64,000 bases of DNA from NCBI GenBank assembly GCA_014904845.1, contig MU119365.1, positions 60,227-124,226 of the forward strand, in the 5' to 3' direction. The translations under genes and the position numbers were made by a program. The notes beneath the pieces were generated by a model that saw only the letters and a program-made list of their open reading frames with translations, was not told the DNA's origin and did no database searches. Below, piece by piece: positions 45,361 through 55,140 of this stretch (the stretch's first letter is position 1; the number at the start of each line of letters is the position of its first letter). Source of the DNA: Acephala macrosclerotiorum (taxonomy: Eukaryota; Ascomycota; Leotiomycetes; Helotiales; Mollisiaceae).

Positions 45361-48300
45361 TGTCGAGCTCTCTGGCTGTCAGCTGAGTGGCCAAGGTGGT
45401 TGAGAGGGCGTATTGTTGTGATAGCTCGTCGTCTGCGAGAGGCTCGAGGAGGTCTATTGCATGATAACAGCAACAATGTGGATGGCGGGATGGTGGATTG
45501 ATACAATGCTCGAGTGCGAAGTGTTGATTTGTATGAAGGAATGACTAGAAGTAGGCGGTGTTGTTTGAAATGATTTGGAAGATCGAAGAGAGAAGAACCA
45601 CGTTGTTTATCGGCACCGGAGGGATGGACGGCAAAGAGTGAGGAGCGATGGCAGATGGCGAGAGTCGAGGATGGTGAGGTTCCTGGATTGGGGGGGTGGG
45701 AACACTGCACTGCACTCGTAGGGTGTCGGGATAGATGGGGTAGTCGACGATGGCTTTCCAATGGATGGGAGGTCAGCTTGCGGTATCAGAGACAAGGCCA
45801 CGGTCTGCGGGAGGGAAGGGAAGTGAATGGACGCCAAAGACGTCACGGGCCAATCCGCGTGGAGGTGGTGGAGGGCAGACAGGCGAGTCTGGCGATCGAA
45901 AACTTGAGATGGCGCAGAGTGAAAATTGGTCAGAACAGGCGACCAGAGACGAATAATAATGGCGAACAACTGGTTACCAGGCACAGAATGGGGTGAATAA
46001 CGATGAATAACCATGCACGAGCCGGATGACGACTGATGATGAATGAATGGATCACCACCAACCCAGCCACAAGTCTACAACAGGCCGCTACAGCGAACAA
46101 CTCAACTCGAATGGGCGAAAGTAGAGCCAGAACGGCCACCAGGGTAAGTGCAAGTGCAAGTGTAACTCCGAATGGCGACCTTTGGCGACCCTTGATGAGC
46201 TGTGCCAGACGTGAAATCCGTTGCGAGTCAAGACGTAGCCTCGATGGAAGTGCTGAGTAACCACAGGCCGCAGTCGTGCTTCCGTCAGCGGTGGCAAGAC
46301 CTTTGATAAAAACTCTCGCCGTCAGATGCTATTCCTAATAAATGAAATCTCGTTCCGAAAGAAGCAAAATGATGAAAGATGAGTCCAAGGGCTGGCCGAA
46401 GAAGATAGGATTCGGAGTTGTTGATATCCAGAGTGCCGTGATGGCCAGAACGAGGCCTTTTGCCAGGATGAGCACCGGTAGATGGACCACGGGCACGGGG
46501 AGGTCTTCGATGCGGCCGATGAAAACAACAACAACAACAAAAGAGGAACGAGGCGGTGAATGATTGATTCTGCAACGCCGTGTTCCAGCTGCAACAGCTT
46601 CGATCAATAAAGGAGATCGGGCGGGGATACGAGGCACTCCGAGTCTCAAGTATTAATGAACTCGTCTTCCCCTGGCCTGGAGATGTCGGGCACTTCTTCA
46701 AAAACAGGCTTCACATCCAGCCTCGTTCCGCAGTACATGGGAATCAATAGTTTGAAAGGATCCGAGAGCCTTCTTCTGAAAGCCTTCTTCCGACAGCCTG
46801 ATCAAAGGGAAGCCTTGAAGAAGGTGAAAATACGCCCTGAAGAATGTGAGGAAATTCACACCCCGTCTCTACTGAAGTGAAGATAATTCTACAAGTTGAA
46901 TTGGGTCAGCATCGCCCAGAGCTGATGAGGATCTACTCAGGTCTCAGCAACGCCCTGCAAAGAGAACGGCCGAAGAAGGTGTCAGCGCGCAGGAACGAAT
47001 GCAACCTCAACTACTAGCTACGGAATCACAAGATAGTCTACGGCGTTGCAAAAACCTCACGATGGAAGGCACAGAATCCAGTTGGAGTCAAGAGGGCATC
47101 ACTAGCACTGATGCCCAAAACTCGCCGTCGGCGATGAAGTGACGATGACCTTCTCGATTCAAGGCGAACGAGCGATGAACAGATCGCAACCTCGATGCCA
47201 ATACCAGAATTCCAAGTATCGAGATTAAGAGCTGAACTATCGTCACAGCTTCGCTGTCCTCCCTTCACTGGATAGCAATCCACACTTCATCCATCCAACA
47301 TTAGACTAGACGTTTAACAGCAGATCAGACCTGCTTCTCTTGAGAGCATCGCGCGAGGAACAACACCACCCATACTTCACCCCAAACCTAGTCCTTCCTC
47401 TCTTCCATTCAAACCGTAGCAGATGCAATTTTCGACACCAAGAATATAATTGGTCATCCCGAACCAGTAGGAGACAGAACGCCCTAGCTGCATGAGACCA
47501 CGACATCCTGCACGCTGGACCAAGTAAAGAACCTTTTGACAACCGAACGTCCTCATAATCATAATCAGCACTGCCATGACTATCACTATCACTCATCACA
47601 CACTCATCACCAGCATAACCGCCAAAAATCAAAGATGGAAACCGCCTCAATATATAAAAAGAAATGTGATATCGAAAGCCCATCACAGAATGGGGGCCAG
47701 ATATGTTCACCCCTCACGGGAGAGGGCGTTTGGTACACCCACATCCATGTCCAGCCCTCATCCCAGCCCTTCACCGTCCTCAGCGTCAACTCTGTTCCTG
47801 AGACCAATCGGGCAAATCTCCTCTCCGTTTCAGCGGTGAACCTTCGTCTGACTGACGCTTCCTATCTCTACCCCTCATTCGTCAAGTCCTCCCCTCCAAA
47901 CCCCTCACTCGTCAACGCTCCCCATCTTACTGGCTGATCTTAAAGACGGTACACTTGGCCACCGCGGGAAAGACCTTCTGTAGCCTTCCTTCCAGATACT
48001 CCTGCAGCTGAGCTAGATGGTGATAGGTGTGAAACGATAGTAAGAAGATAGAGACTATGGGTACTGCGGAACATCGCATTGCCAATCATTCAGCCCTTTT
48101 TCAATTTATCCCTCACCTCTCCTCTCATCCCAAGCTCTAACTACATTCGATCAACAGGAGATGCACTTCAATATCCAATCTTCTCACAGCAGTGGAGTAA
48201 AGAAGCCACAATCTCTGTTTTGATCTCCTGGAATCTGCCTCGTAAAACTCAATCTCAATCCAATAATCTGCGGCCAAAACGGCCGTCTCCTGCATTCAAA

Positions 48301-49400
48301 CGGGAACCGTACCGGTATCCGAAAAAGAAATCCTCTGCCCACGAGGAGAGGAACTGAAACATGGGCCAACTGTATCTCGAGGTACCATCCCTCCTCACCA
48401 ACGGGTTGAAGCGTCGTGACAGTGGATAACGCGATAGCAAATCAGCCATAGCGGGGGCCAGCTGAGGGGTGAAGAATTGGCGAAGCACTCCTGCGTATGG
48501 CGACAGCTGCATATTCACGGCTGTCTGATCTCCCGTACATGTGTTCCTTTGCTTGCTTCACCGATACCTCTCCTTTTCTTCGTCCCACCCGATCTCATTC
48601 CCGTAAACAAGGCCACGGCCGGCCTCCACCACATCAAGTCACAACAAGTTGAGGGTCAATTCCTCCCCTCCCAATCTTCGTCACAAACATCCCCTCGTAG
48701 GACCTAAGAATGAGAATAGAATCTGCAAAGCAAAGAGATCCCAGCACAACACCAGCGTAACGACAGGCTATGAACACAGCGCTTCGTTGCATGTATGTAG
48801 TACAGTGCTGCGCAGGGGTTCATGTCGAGGCGTATTCCTACAGGTGCGGGGTTCTGTGTGGCGTCTTCCGGGGGCTGATTTTCCGGCAAGACACGTGCGT
48901 GGACGTGAGTTAGATGGGGGTGAGGCTGAGGAGATAGCGATGGTGTGAGAGGGGGGAGAATGTACGTAATTAGGATATGGGGGTCGAGAGGAGAAGATGA
49001 TGAGACTTTGTGATGTCTGTGCCAAGGATTTTCAGGAGATTCACGTGATGCGGCTGTGGTCCAGAACATTGCTGCCGTACCGATTATCTGTCAAACGGAG
49101 GTGTCTGTGAGTGACCAGTTGGATTCATTGAAGCATTATTTTACAGTGCGAATGCGCTCCTTTATAACGTCTCGCCGATCATCACTTAAGGAGTGGGGCA
49201 TCGACCCCTGATTTTAAACATTATCGAGAATAATTCTGGTGTAGAAATAAAAGGGAGAAACAAGACTCAAATAACCATTTTCAAATTCATCCTGCCCTAG
49301 AATCCGTTCGTCTAACTCCAAGTCCTATGCAACTCCAAGGCACACTCAGATCGATGGTTCATCCAAATTCAAACTCTATGAACTCCAAAATTACTCTGAT
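45361..49400. other. Long gene-empty interval upstream of the J-protein gene
   Basis: About 4 kb of ordinary composition. Many overlapping frames (60-138 codons) on both strands with low-complexity content, none convincing. Includes an (ACA)n tract near 46524-46539. Presumably 5' UTR or promoter plus non-coding DNA. Confidence 0.35.
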
Positions 49401-49632
49401 TAAGGTCTTCCCCTCCCCTCTCTCGGCCACGTTTTACACTAAAAATAGCGATTTTTATTCTTTAATAACTCTATAAAACATTTATTAAAATATATAAAAT
49501 TAAAAATATAAAATATTTATATAAAACTTAATAAAGTTATTAAAGAATAAAAATCGCTATTTTTAGTGTAAAAAGTGGCCGAGAGGGGGAAGTGGCCGAG
49601 AGGGGGTGGTGGCCGAGAGGGGAGGGACCTTA
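49401..49632. mobile_element. MITE-like palindromic element (TA-type ends)
   Basis: A long inverted repeat: the left arm CTCGGCCACGTTTTACACTA continues as AAAATAGCGATTTTTATTCT and TTAATAACT; the right arm is its complement ending TGTAAAAAGTGGCCGAG. The arms are separated by about 50 bp of AT-rich loop. The outer ends read TAAGGTC and GACCTTA, so a TA target duplication is plausible. The right end carries two extra copies of GTGGCCGAGAGGGG. The element is non-coding and would fold into a near-perfect hairpin. Confidence 0.7.
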
Positions 49633-50095
49633 TACTCCAAATCCATCCGACCCAAAGCCAGTCCAACTCCAAAGCAAACTCTTTCCCCAAGATCAAAAGT
49701 GACGACAAGTGGTCAGCAAAAAGTGAACACCAACATCCCAAGACCGAAAATAAAAACACAAAGATCCAGCGCTAGAGGAGGGCATTCCTTCCCCAAACGA
49801 CTGAAACATCCATAACAGCAACAAAGGAAGCTCGATATCCCATGGCCTGTTGGAAGCCATCACAACTCCCCAACAGTCCTTATCACACCTCCCTCCCACT
49901 AGTTCATTTCTTATCTGGCTCCAACAGATGCGGCTCCCTAGGTTTACTCCTATCAACTGCCACGTAAATCGGACTCGACTTTTTTTTTTTTTTTTTTTTC
50001 GCTGGTTCTGTTTTAGTGTTTGGACGTGAGCAGCTACTACTCTAACTTAAGCCAAGGGTAAGCATTCCTGAGCATGGCCTGAGCGCCCCTGAGCA
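49633..50095. other. Intergenic, contains a 20-base T run
   Basis: About 460 bp. T run at 49980-49999, which on the minus strand is a poly(A) tract and could be the tail of a retroposed sequence; no body of such an element is recognised. Confidence 0.4.
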
Positions 50096-51004
50096 CTATT
50101 GTAATGCTACAGGCCCAACAATACCTTTAACTGGCCTCGCCCGCGGTTGACAGTAACCCCCGGTTGTTAACGCGAACGTAATAGCCAGGAGCTGGTCAAC
50201 CTCATCTCGATATGCTTCCTTCCCAAACAACCCCAACAATCCCATTCTCCAACTCCCACTTGCACCCCATGCAAGTTGTGCTTTCTCAAACCATGGCGGA
50301 TAAGCTCCGGCCAAACCTCAATCGATGAGCCATATCTTCCCCTCGTCGTCAAGAAGCACATTGCGCTCGTTGAGGTCCAAATGACACATCACCAACTTAT
50401 TGAACTTCCCGGAAAACGCCCCAGGTGATAAATGCGTAGCCTGGCGAAAGTCGTGGCATACAAGAATGCGGCCGTTGTACCACTCTTCCAGGTCGTTGGG
50501 CGATTCAAATGGACCTGCTCCATACCCAGTGAAAAGAGCACCTTCAGAGATGCCTCCACCAATTGGGCCTGGAGTTTTAAGATCGAGGTTTTAAAGTTGG
50601 CAGATATATTCGTAAATTTGAGATTGAATACCACGCCGAGCTATCTCGTCAAGTTCGTCCCAAATATCAATCAGCACTTTCCCGTTGATATACTCCATCA
50701 AAATATGGCACGTGTTAAATTCGTCATCTTCAGTTGCGTCTTCGGCCTCCCATGCATCAATGACAGTTGGTAGGCGGATTTTGGTATGCTCTGCAACATA
50801 TTGCATATTTCGTGCCTCTGAAAGATGGATGTGTCGGCCCCATTTCACTATCGCGGAGCTTGTTACTCGAGCTAGTGAAGGAGCATTTTTACACCAACGA
50901 ATTTCTGGGGCAATAGAAATGCTTTCAATGATCTCGTCACGAGTGACCAATGCTAGATCCCTGCTCTCAAGGGGATATATATCCGCCGCGATTCTTGAAG
51001 ACAT
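50096..51004 (-). pseudogene. APH/choline-kinase-like phosphotransferase, two in-frame stops
   Basis: 303 codons read in a single frame from ATG 51004 to TAG 50096-50098, interrupted by TAA at 50591-50593 and TGA at 50318-50320. Family motifs: ILMEYINGKVLIDIWDEL (hinge), LVMCHLDLNERNVLLDDEGK (catalytic loop H-x-D-x5-N) and IWLID followed by TGA at the usual Trp of the IDW metal-binding motif. Members of this fungal family phosphorylate unknown small substrates. Single-frame preservation with only two stops suggests recent loss; a CAA-to-TAA change at the first stop would fit RIP, but the ancestral codon is not known. Confidence 0.85.
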
Positions 51005-51069
51005 GATAGTCTATAAACTTGAGTCGTGTATAGTCGGGTCTGGTGTTTGTTCGTAATGAACGAGACTTG

Positions 51070-51137
51070 AAAGTTTTTATTTTTATTTTTTTTATTTTTT
51101 TTATTTTTTTTATTTTTTTTNNNNNNNNNNNNNNNNN
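51070..51137. repeat. T-rich simple repeat running into an assembly gap
   Basis: Repeated ATTTTTTTT units to 51120, followed by 17 undetermined bases (51121-51137). The repeat length is therefore unknown. Confidence 0.9.
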
Positions 51138-51482
51138 ATTTATTAGTCTATTTAGTTGCCTAATCTAGCGCCATGCAAACGTACTGTATAGAGTTAGACT
51201 ACAAATGTAGTCACGTGCCAATCGATATCGTATCTAGGGCTAAAACAAGTATAAAAAAACATTCAAATCTAAATCAAAAATAGTATTTTAAGTTTAATAT
51301 AACTTTTATTTTGCTTTTCTTTTTCGCGATTTACGTGTATATATATTAATATAATATAATAATTTTTTAAAAAAAATTTAATTAGTTTTATAAATACGAT
51401 CGTCGCAAAATGCTTTTTCGATTCTTCTCTTATTTTAATAATAAAAGTATCTTTTTAAAATAAAAAAACTAATCAAACAATC
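51138..51482. other. AT-rich sequence between the gap and a MITE
   Basis: About 345 bp, increasingly AT-rich; no gene. May be part of an older degraded repeat. Confidence 0.4.
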
Positions 51483-51915
51483 TCAACAAAAATCGTCAAA
51501 ATTTCGTGCGCACTTCTAAAAATTAAACGAAAATATACTAAAAACTATTTACTTTATAAAATTATAATAAATTGACTAATAAATAATTTCATATAAAATT
51601 AATAATAAAACTATATGTACATATACTCTTTAGATCGTACTCTTTAGAATTTTTGATTATAGTTTTATAAATTAAATAATTTATAAAATTTTATTAATAA
51701 AAATTATATATTAAAATAATTTTTTTAAATAACAATTTTAAAACAAACTTTCTATAAAGGATCTACTTTATATAGTAAAGAGAATGTTTATATTCAATAC
51801 TAATTATAATTGTATTATAAACTTATTAAATTATAAGACTATAAAGAAAACTGTTTTTGATATGTTTTCGTCTAATTTTTAAAGGTGCGCACGGAATTCT
51901 GACAACCCCTGTTGA
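51483..51915. mobile_element. MITE-like element with about 80-bp terminal inverted repeats, RIP-altered
   Basis: 433 bp. Left end TCAACAAAAATCGTCAAAAT then TTCGTGCGCAC; the right end read inward is TCAACAGGGGTTGTCAGAAT then TCCGTGCGCAC. Across this stretch all differences between arms are transitions (G/A or C/T), as RIP would leave. Similarity continues for some 50 bp further inward (AAATTAAACGAAAATAT versus AAATTAGACGAAAACAT). The interior is AT-rich and non-coding. Target duplication not identified. Confidence 0.7.
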
Positions 51916-52466
51916 TCCTGCTAACATGAATGAGACCGTGTATAGTATAAGCTGTAAATCCGAAACTTGAAAGTACATTCACCACATCTTTATTAGCGCA
52001 ACCGTGACCGGCGCTTCACGAGCCGCACTTTTCTGCTACCAATCAAACTTTCAGTTCGCTTGGCTAGGCAATTAGAAGCGCGCGGCTAGCGCCGGTTAAC
52101 GCACATCCTGACCCTTGTCACCAACATTTCTTCATCGCCAACACTCCTTCATTACCAAATTCCCCACATCCAGCAAGTGATTTGATGAGAGCTTCAGCTG
52201 GAGGTTAGGGCTCGCAATCCCGTGCACCTGTCATTTGCTATGGACTCGGTGCCCTTGTTTGGAAAAGCCGGATTGGGCAGATGGGCGTCCTTGCCTTTCC
52301 AAATTTATCTGTGGAAGCTATTTTGAGTATGAGCTGCGCCTGCTATTTCAAAGATCATATTTCGTGGAAGTAATTTACTACAACGATAGTTCTTTAGCCA
52401 GTGCTATAAAGAGTACTGTGGTTCCCTCAGAAAATCAATCAGAATTAACAAACCGCGTTTCATTTC
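51916..52466. other. Intergenic between two MITE-like elements
   Basis: About 550 bp of ordinary composition. A plus-strand frame from 52235 runs into the next element and has no motifs; not called. Confidence 0.4.
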
Positions 52467-53064
52467 CGTCGATTTTGGGGGCAGCAGGTGCTCCACAGCA
52501 CCTACCATCGATTCTGCCATCATGTGACGGCAGAATAACTTATGCACCGCTCATTAACGATCTTTCTAGGGACGCCCCGGGGGCACGGCGGGAAGAAGAA
52601 GAGTCTATTTGATTTTATAAGTAGCTATATATGTATACTGCCTTCCCTTAAAGTAGCGATGCATTTGAGTCTGAAAAGAGGAGAATTGCATAGTCATATA
52701 ATAAGTTCACCCCTGATTTCCCTTTTTCCTCTACATTCCCAACCTCCCTCCTATCTTGCACTCCCACTTAGTACGCAGCAGGCCTTAGCTGTACTTCCCT
52801 CTAAAGGCCCTGCTCTTGGTAGTACCCACAATACTAGCTCTGCCTTCCCTAGTAGCTACAGCCTTGCCCTCCTCTTTGACAGCTATCTCTTTCCTACCCC
52901 TAATATAAGAGCCCGCCACTAAAATCACTACCGCCGCATTCCCCGCAAAGTGTAAAATTAAGTAAATAGTTTGATTTGCGGCTATATCGCATTCACCGCC
53001 CACTCACCGCCCACGCTAACTTGCAGCACCTGCTGTGGAGCACCTACTACCCGTAAAAGCGACG
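52467..53064. mobile_element. Non-autonomous element with 8-bp target duplication (hAT- or Mutator-like MITE)
   Basis: 598 bp bounded by the exact direct repeat TTCATTTC (52459-52466 and 53065-53072). Terminal inverted repeats of about 34 bp: left CGTCGATTTTGGGGGCAGCA then GGTGCTCCACAGCA; right, read inward, CGTCGCTTTTACGGGTAGTA then GGTGCTCCACAGCA. The interior has no transposase and normal GC, so it is not RIP-degraded. An 8-bp duplication fits hAT; the terminal bases do not match the nearby RIP-degraded hAT. Confidence 0.78.
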
Positions 53065-53206
53065 TTCATTTCAATCACCTTTCAAATCCAGCACAATAAT
53101 ATATTTTGCAGTATTCTTTACTTTTTCTTTGGAATATATACCATTCTTTAGCAATTACATCCTACCACTAGCCTTATTTCTGTTATATATCTTTCCTCGG
53201 CCCAAA

Positions 53207-53773
53207 ATGCCTCTTGCTTATGTCCCCAAGTCTCTTGCCAACACCGCACGCTCCCAGCCCGTCACAGACATCTACCTTTGCGCCTATGCACCCACCACAG
53301 TCTCCGCTCCCCCCAAACCTGGGGCCTCTATCAACGGAAAAATGACCAACCACTGGGTCATAGACATCGTTTCATCCCCTACTCAATCCATATGTTCCGA
53401 TCCCAGTCCCACAGGTCCCGGAGGCTCCCTTGATCTCATTATTACTGGCAAGAGCCACGCCTACACCAACAACGCCGTTAAGAGCATGCACCTCACCCCT
53501 ATGCCAAACCTCACTACTGGACAAATTTTCGATCACATCACCAATGTCGGGCGCGACAAGTATACTTTCAGCGCTGGAGGGCAGGGATGTAGATTTTGGA
53601 TCTGCTCCGTTCTGGTATTGCTGCGCTCAGCTGGGTATATTATCGATGACTCGGAGGTGAATGCTGCTATTGAGGCTTTGGGGATTGTGTGGACTATAGA
53701 AGGGGAACCCGCTCCTGCCGATCAGCAGACGGGTATGACTAAGGGTACCTTTGAGGCTCCTTATGATCATTAG
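53207..53773 (+). CDS. Conserved fungal protein, DUF7770-like
   Basis: A single exon of 188 aa from ATG 53207. Layout: QPVTDIYLCAYAPTTVSAPP, MTNHWVIDIVSSPTQSICSD, SLDLIITGKSHAYTNNAVKS and the most conserved block VGRDKYTFSAGGQGCRFWIC, then a helical C-terminus. I recognise this as the pattern of a widespread uncharacterised fungal family (DUF7770, from memory). No catalytic residues are known. The frame is open further 5' but without ATG. It begins just downstream of a MITE, whose right end could influence its promoter. Confidence 0.7.
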   Translation: MPLAYVPKSLANTARSQPVTDIYLCAYAPTTVSAPPKPGASINGKMTNHWVIDIVSSPTQSICSDPSPTGPGGSLDLIITGKSHAYTNNAVKSMHLTPMPNLTTGQIFDHITNVGRDKYTFSAGGQGCRFWICSVLVLLRSAGYIIDDSEVNAAIEALGIVWTIEGEPAPADQQTGMTKGTFEAPYDH

Positions 53774-54207
53774 GAGACGTTGGAAAGTCAATGGTTGTAA
53801 CAGCTCAAGATCACGTCCAAAGCGAGGGGCAAAGAATAATGATTGATATTGTTGAACCACTTAGAATCTAAGGTAAAGAGAGAAGAAGAAGGGAGCTGTG
53901 CTGAGATATATAGGCAATTGTCGTTTCATTGAGCTGATACCATAATAGACATGAAATGTTGGTTTCTTCAGCGGCTACCGATGAACACCTTTCGAAGGAA
54001 CGATAGCTGAAAACAATTGAAGTATAAGTATTGAGTTCGAATTCTCCCAAGATGACCAAAAAATAATCGCTCCTCTGCCTCCTTCTCAGCTCTTTATATC
54101 TGTCATTCAATCAGACAAACTTCATTCACAGCTACTTGCCCAAAGCATTACTGCTGAGCCTTTCGCTATACGCTCTATAAAACATCTTGATATAGTCGTC
54201 CATCACT
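53774..54207. other. Intergenic
   Basis: About 430 bp of ordinary composition between two plus-strand genes; nothing supported. Confidence 0.4.
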
Positions 54208-54593
54208 ATGACAACTGTATACAACGTCTGCCGTGTGAGATTCACCCAGGGTGGTGGGGCTCCCCCACGCGTAGGCATCGCTCTCGTCCCCGCTCAATTC
54301 GAGGACCAAGAAAAGGCCGCTTCTACCACGTGAAAGGGGCCGTCAGCATGGGCATGGACTACGAAACCCGGCCGCGCTACGACTTCGGCAAGTTGCGAAC
54401 ATACAGCAGCAAGGAGTATGTCTTCCAGCTCCCTGCAGAGAAACTCCAGAGCTTTGAGGCGACCTCCTCTGCGCAGAAGCCGCCCCATGACGAACGGGTG
54501 ATGATGACCTCGAATCCAGCGAGTCTGAATCCGCCGGCTCTGGATCGCACGACATGGGTTGATGAGGTTTTGACAAAGGCAAAGAACCTTTGA
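54208..54593 (+). pseudogene. Small hypothetical protein, frameshifted
   Basis: From ATG 54208 the frame reads TVYNVCRVRFTQGGGAPPRV and VPAQFEDQEK, then stops shortly after. The next frame takes over with RFYHVKGAVSMGMDYETRP and runs to TGA at 54593. One missing base in the AAAA run 54311-54314 would join them into about 129 codons. No family name recalled. Either a pseudogene or a homopolymer error. Confidence 0.55.
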
Positions 54594-54879
54594 AAGGAGG
54601 AAGACATCGAGAGCTTTCAGTAGCGTGTACTGTATATCAGATATTGTGTTTGTAAGGAGGATACTGTATCATAAGAACTTGGTACAGGTTGATCTTGTAG
54701 ATTTCTTGCCGGGGTGTGAGAGTGGGTAGCAGCAATTAGTCTAGAGAATCAGATTCATTCATTTTCTGTTGCTCAAAACCCAGGCATTGAGTATATCATC
54801 TTATTTCGTAACTCCAAAGCAACAAAAGGAAGCCCGTAGGAATGCTCTACCCAGCGCCAATTTTTTTTTCCAGGTTCAT

Positions 54880-55140
54880 CTAGAATAAGATTTGGGTCAA
54901 TCGTGCATGAACAAATTGCTCGCAATAATACGGCTTCATTGCCCCAAGTAGTCGCGTCCCCCAATCATTCTGCCAGTCACAAATATAGAACGCCTTTACG
55001 AACTCCCAGTGCTCTGGATACCATCCTGCCATTTCCCAATCAATAACCCCCGTCACGTGGCCATCCTTTATCATAATATTATCTGGCCGGAAATCCGCAT
55101 GTGTGAAAACAATCTTGTGTTTGTGTACGACTAGTATGCC
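54880..55140 (-). pseudogene. Second APH-like phosphotransferase, N-terminus lost at AT-rich block
   Basis: 87 codons from the edge of the AT-rich block to a stop at 54880. They contain the catalytic loop VFTHADFRPDNIMIKDGHVT (H-x-D-x5-N), the metal motif GVIDWEMAGWYPEHWEFVKA and a helical tail. About two thirds of the usual protein is missing because sequence upstream of 55140 is transposon-like. The family is the same as the relic at 50096-51004 but a different subgroup. Confidence 0.75.

Noticed and set aside
47536..47937. His-rich plus-strand frame (HNHNQHCHDYHYHSSHTHHQ)
   Set aside because: The His run comes from a CA/TC-rich repeat-like stretch; unlikely to be a gene.
52235..52612. Open frame of about 125 codons
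   Set aside because: It crosses the left terminal inverted repeat of a MITE and has no protein-like signature.
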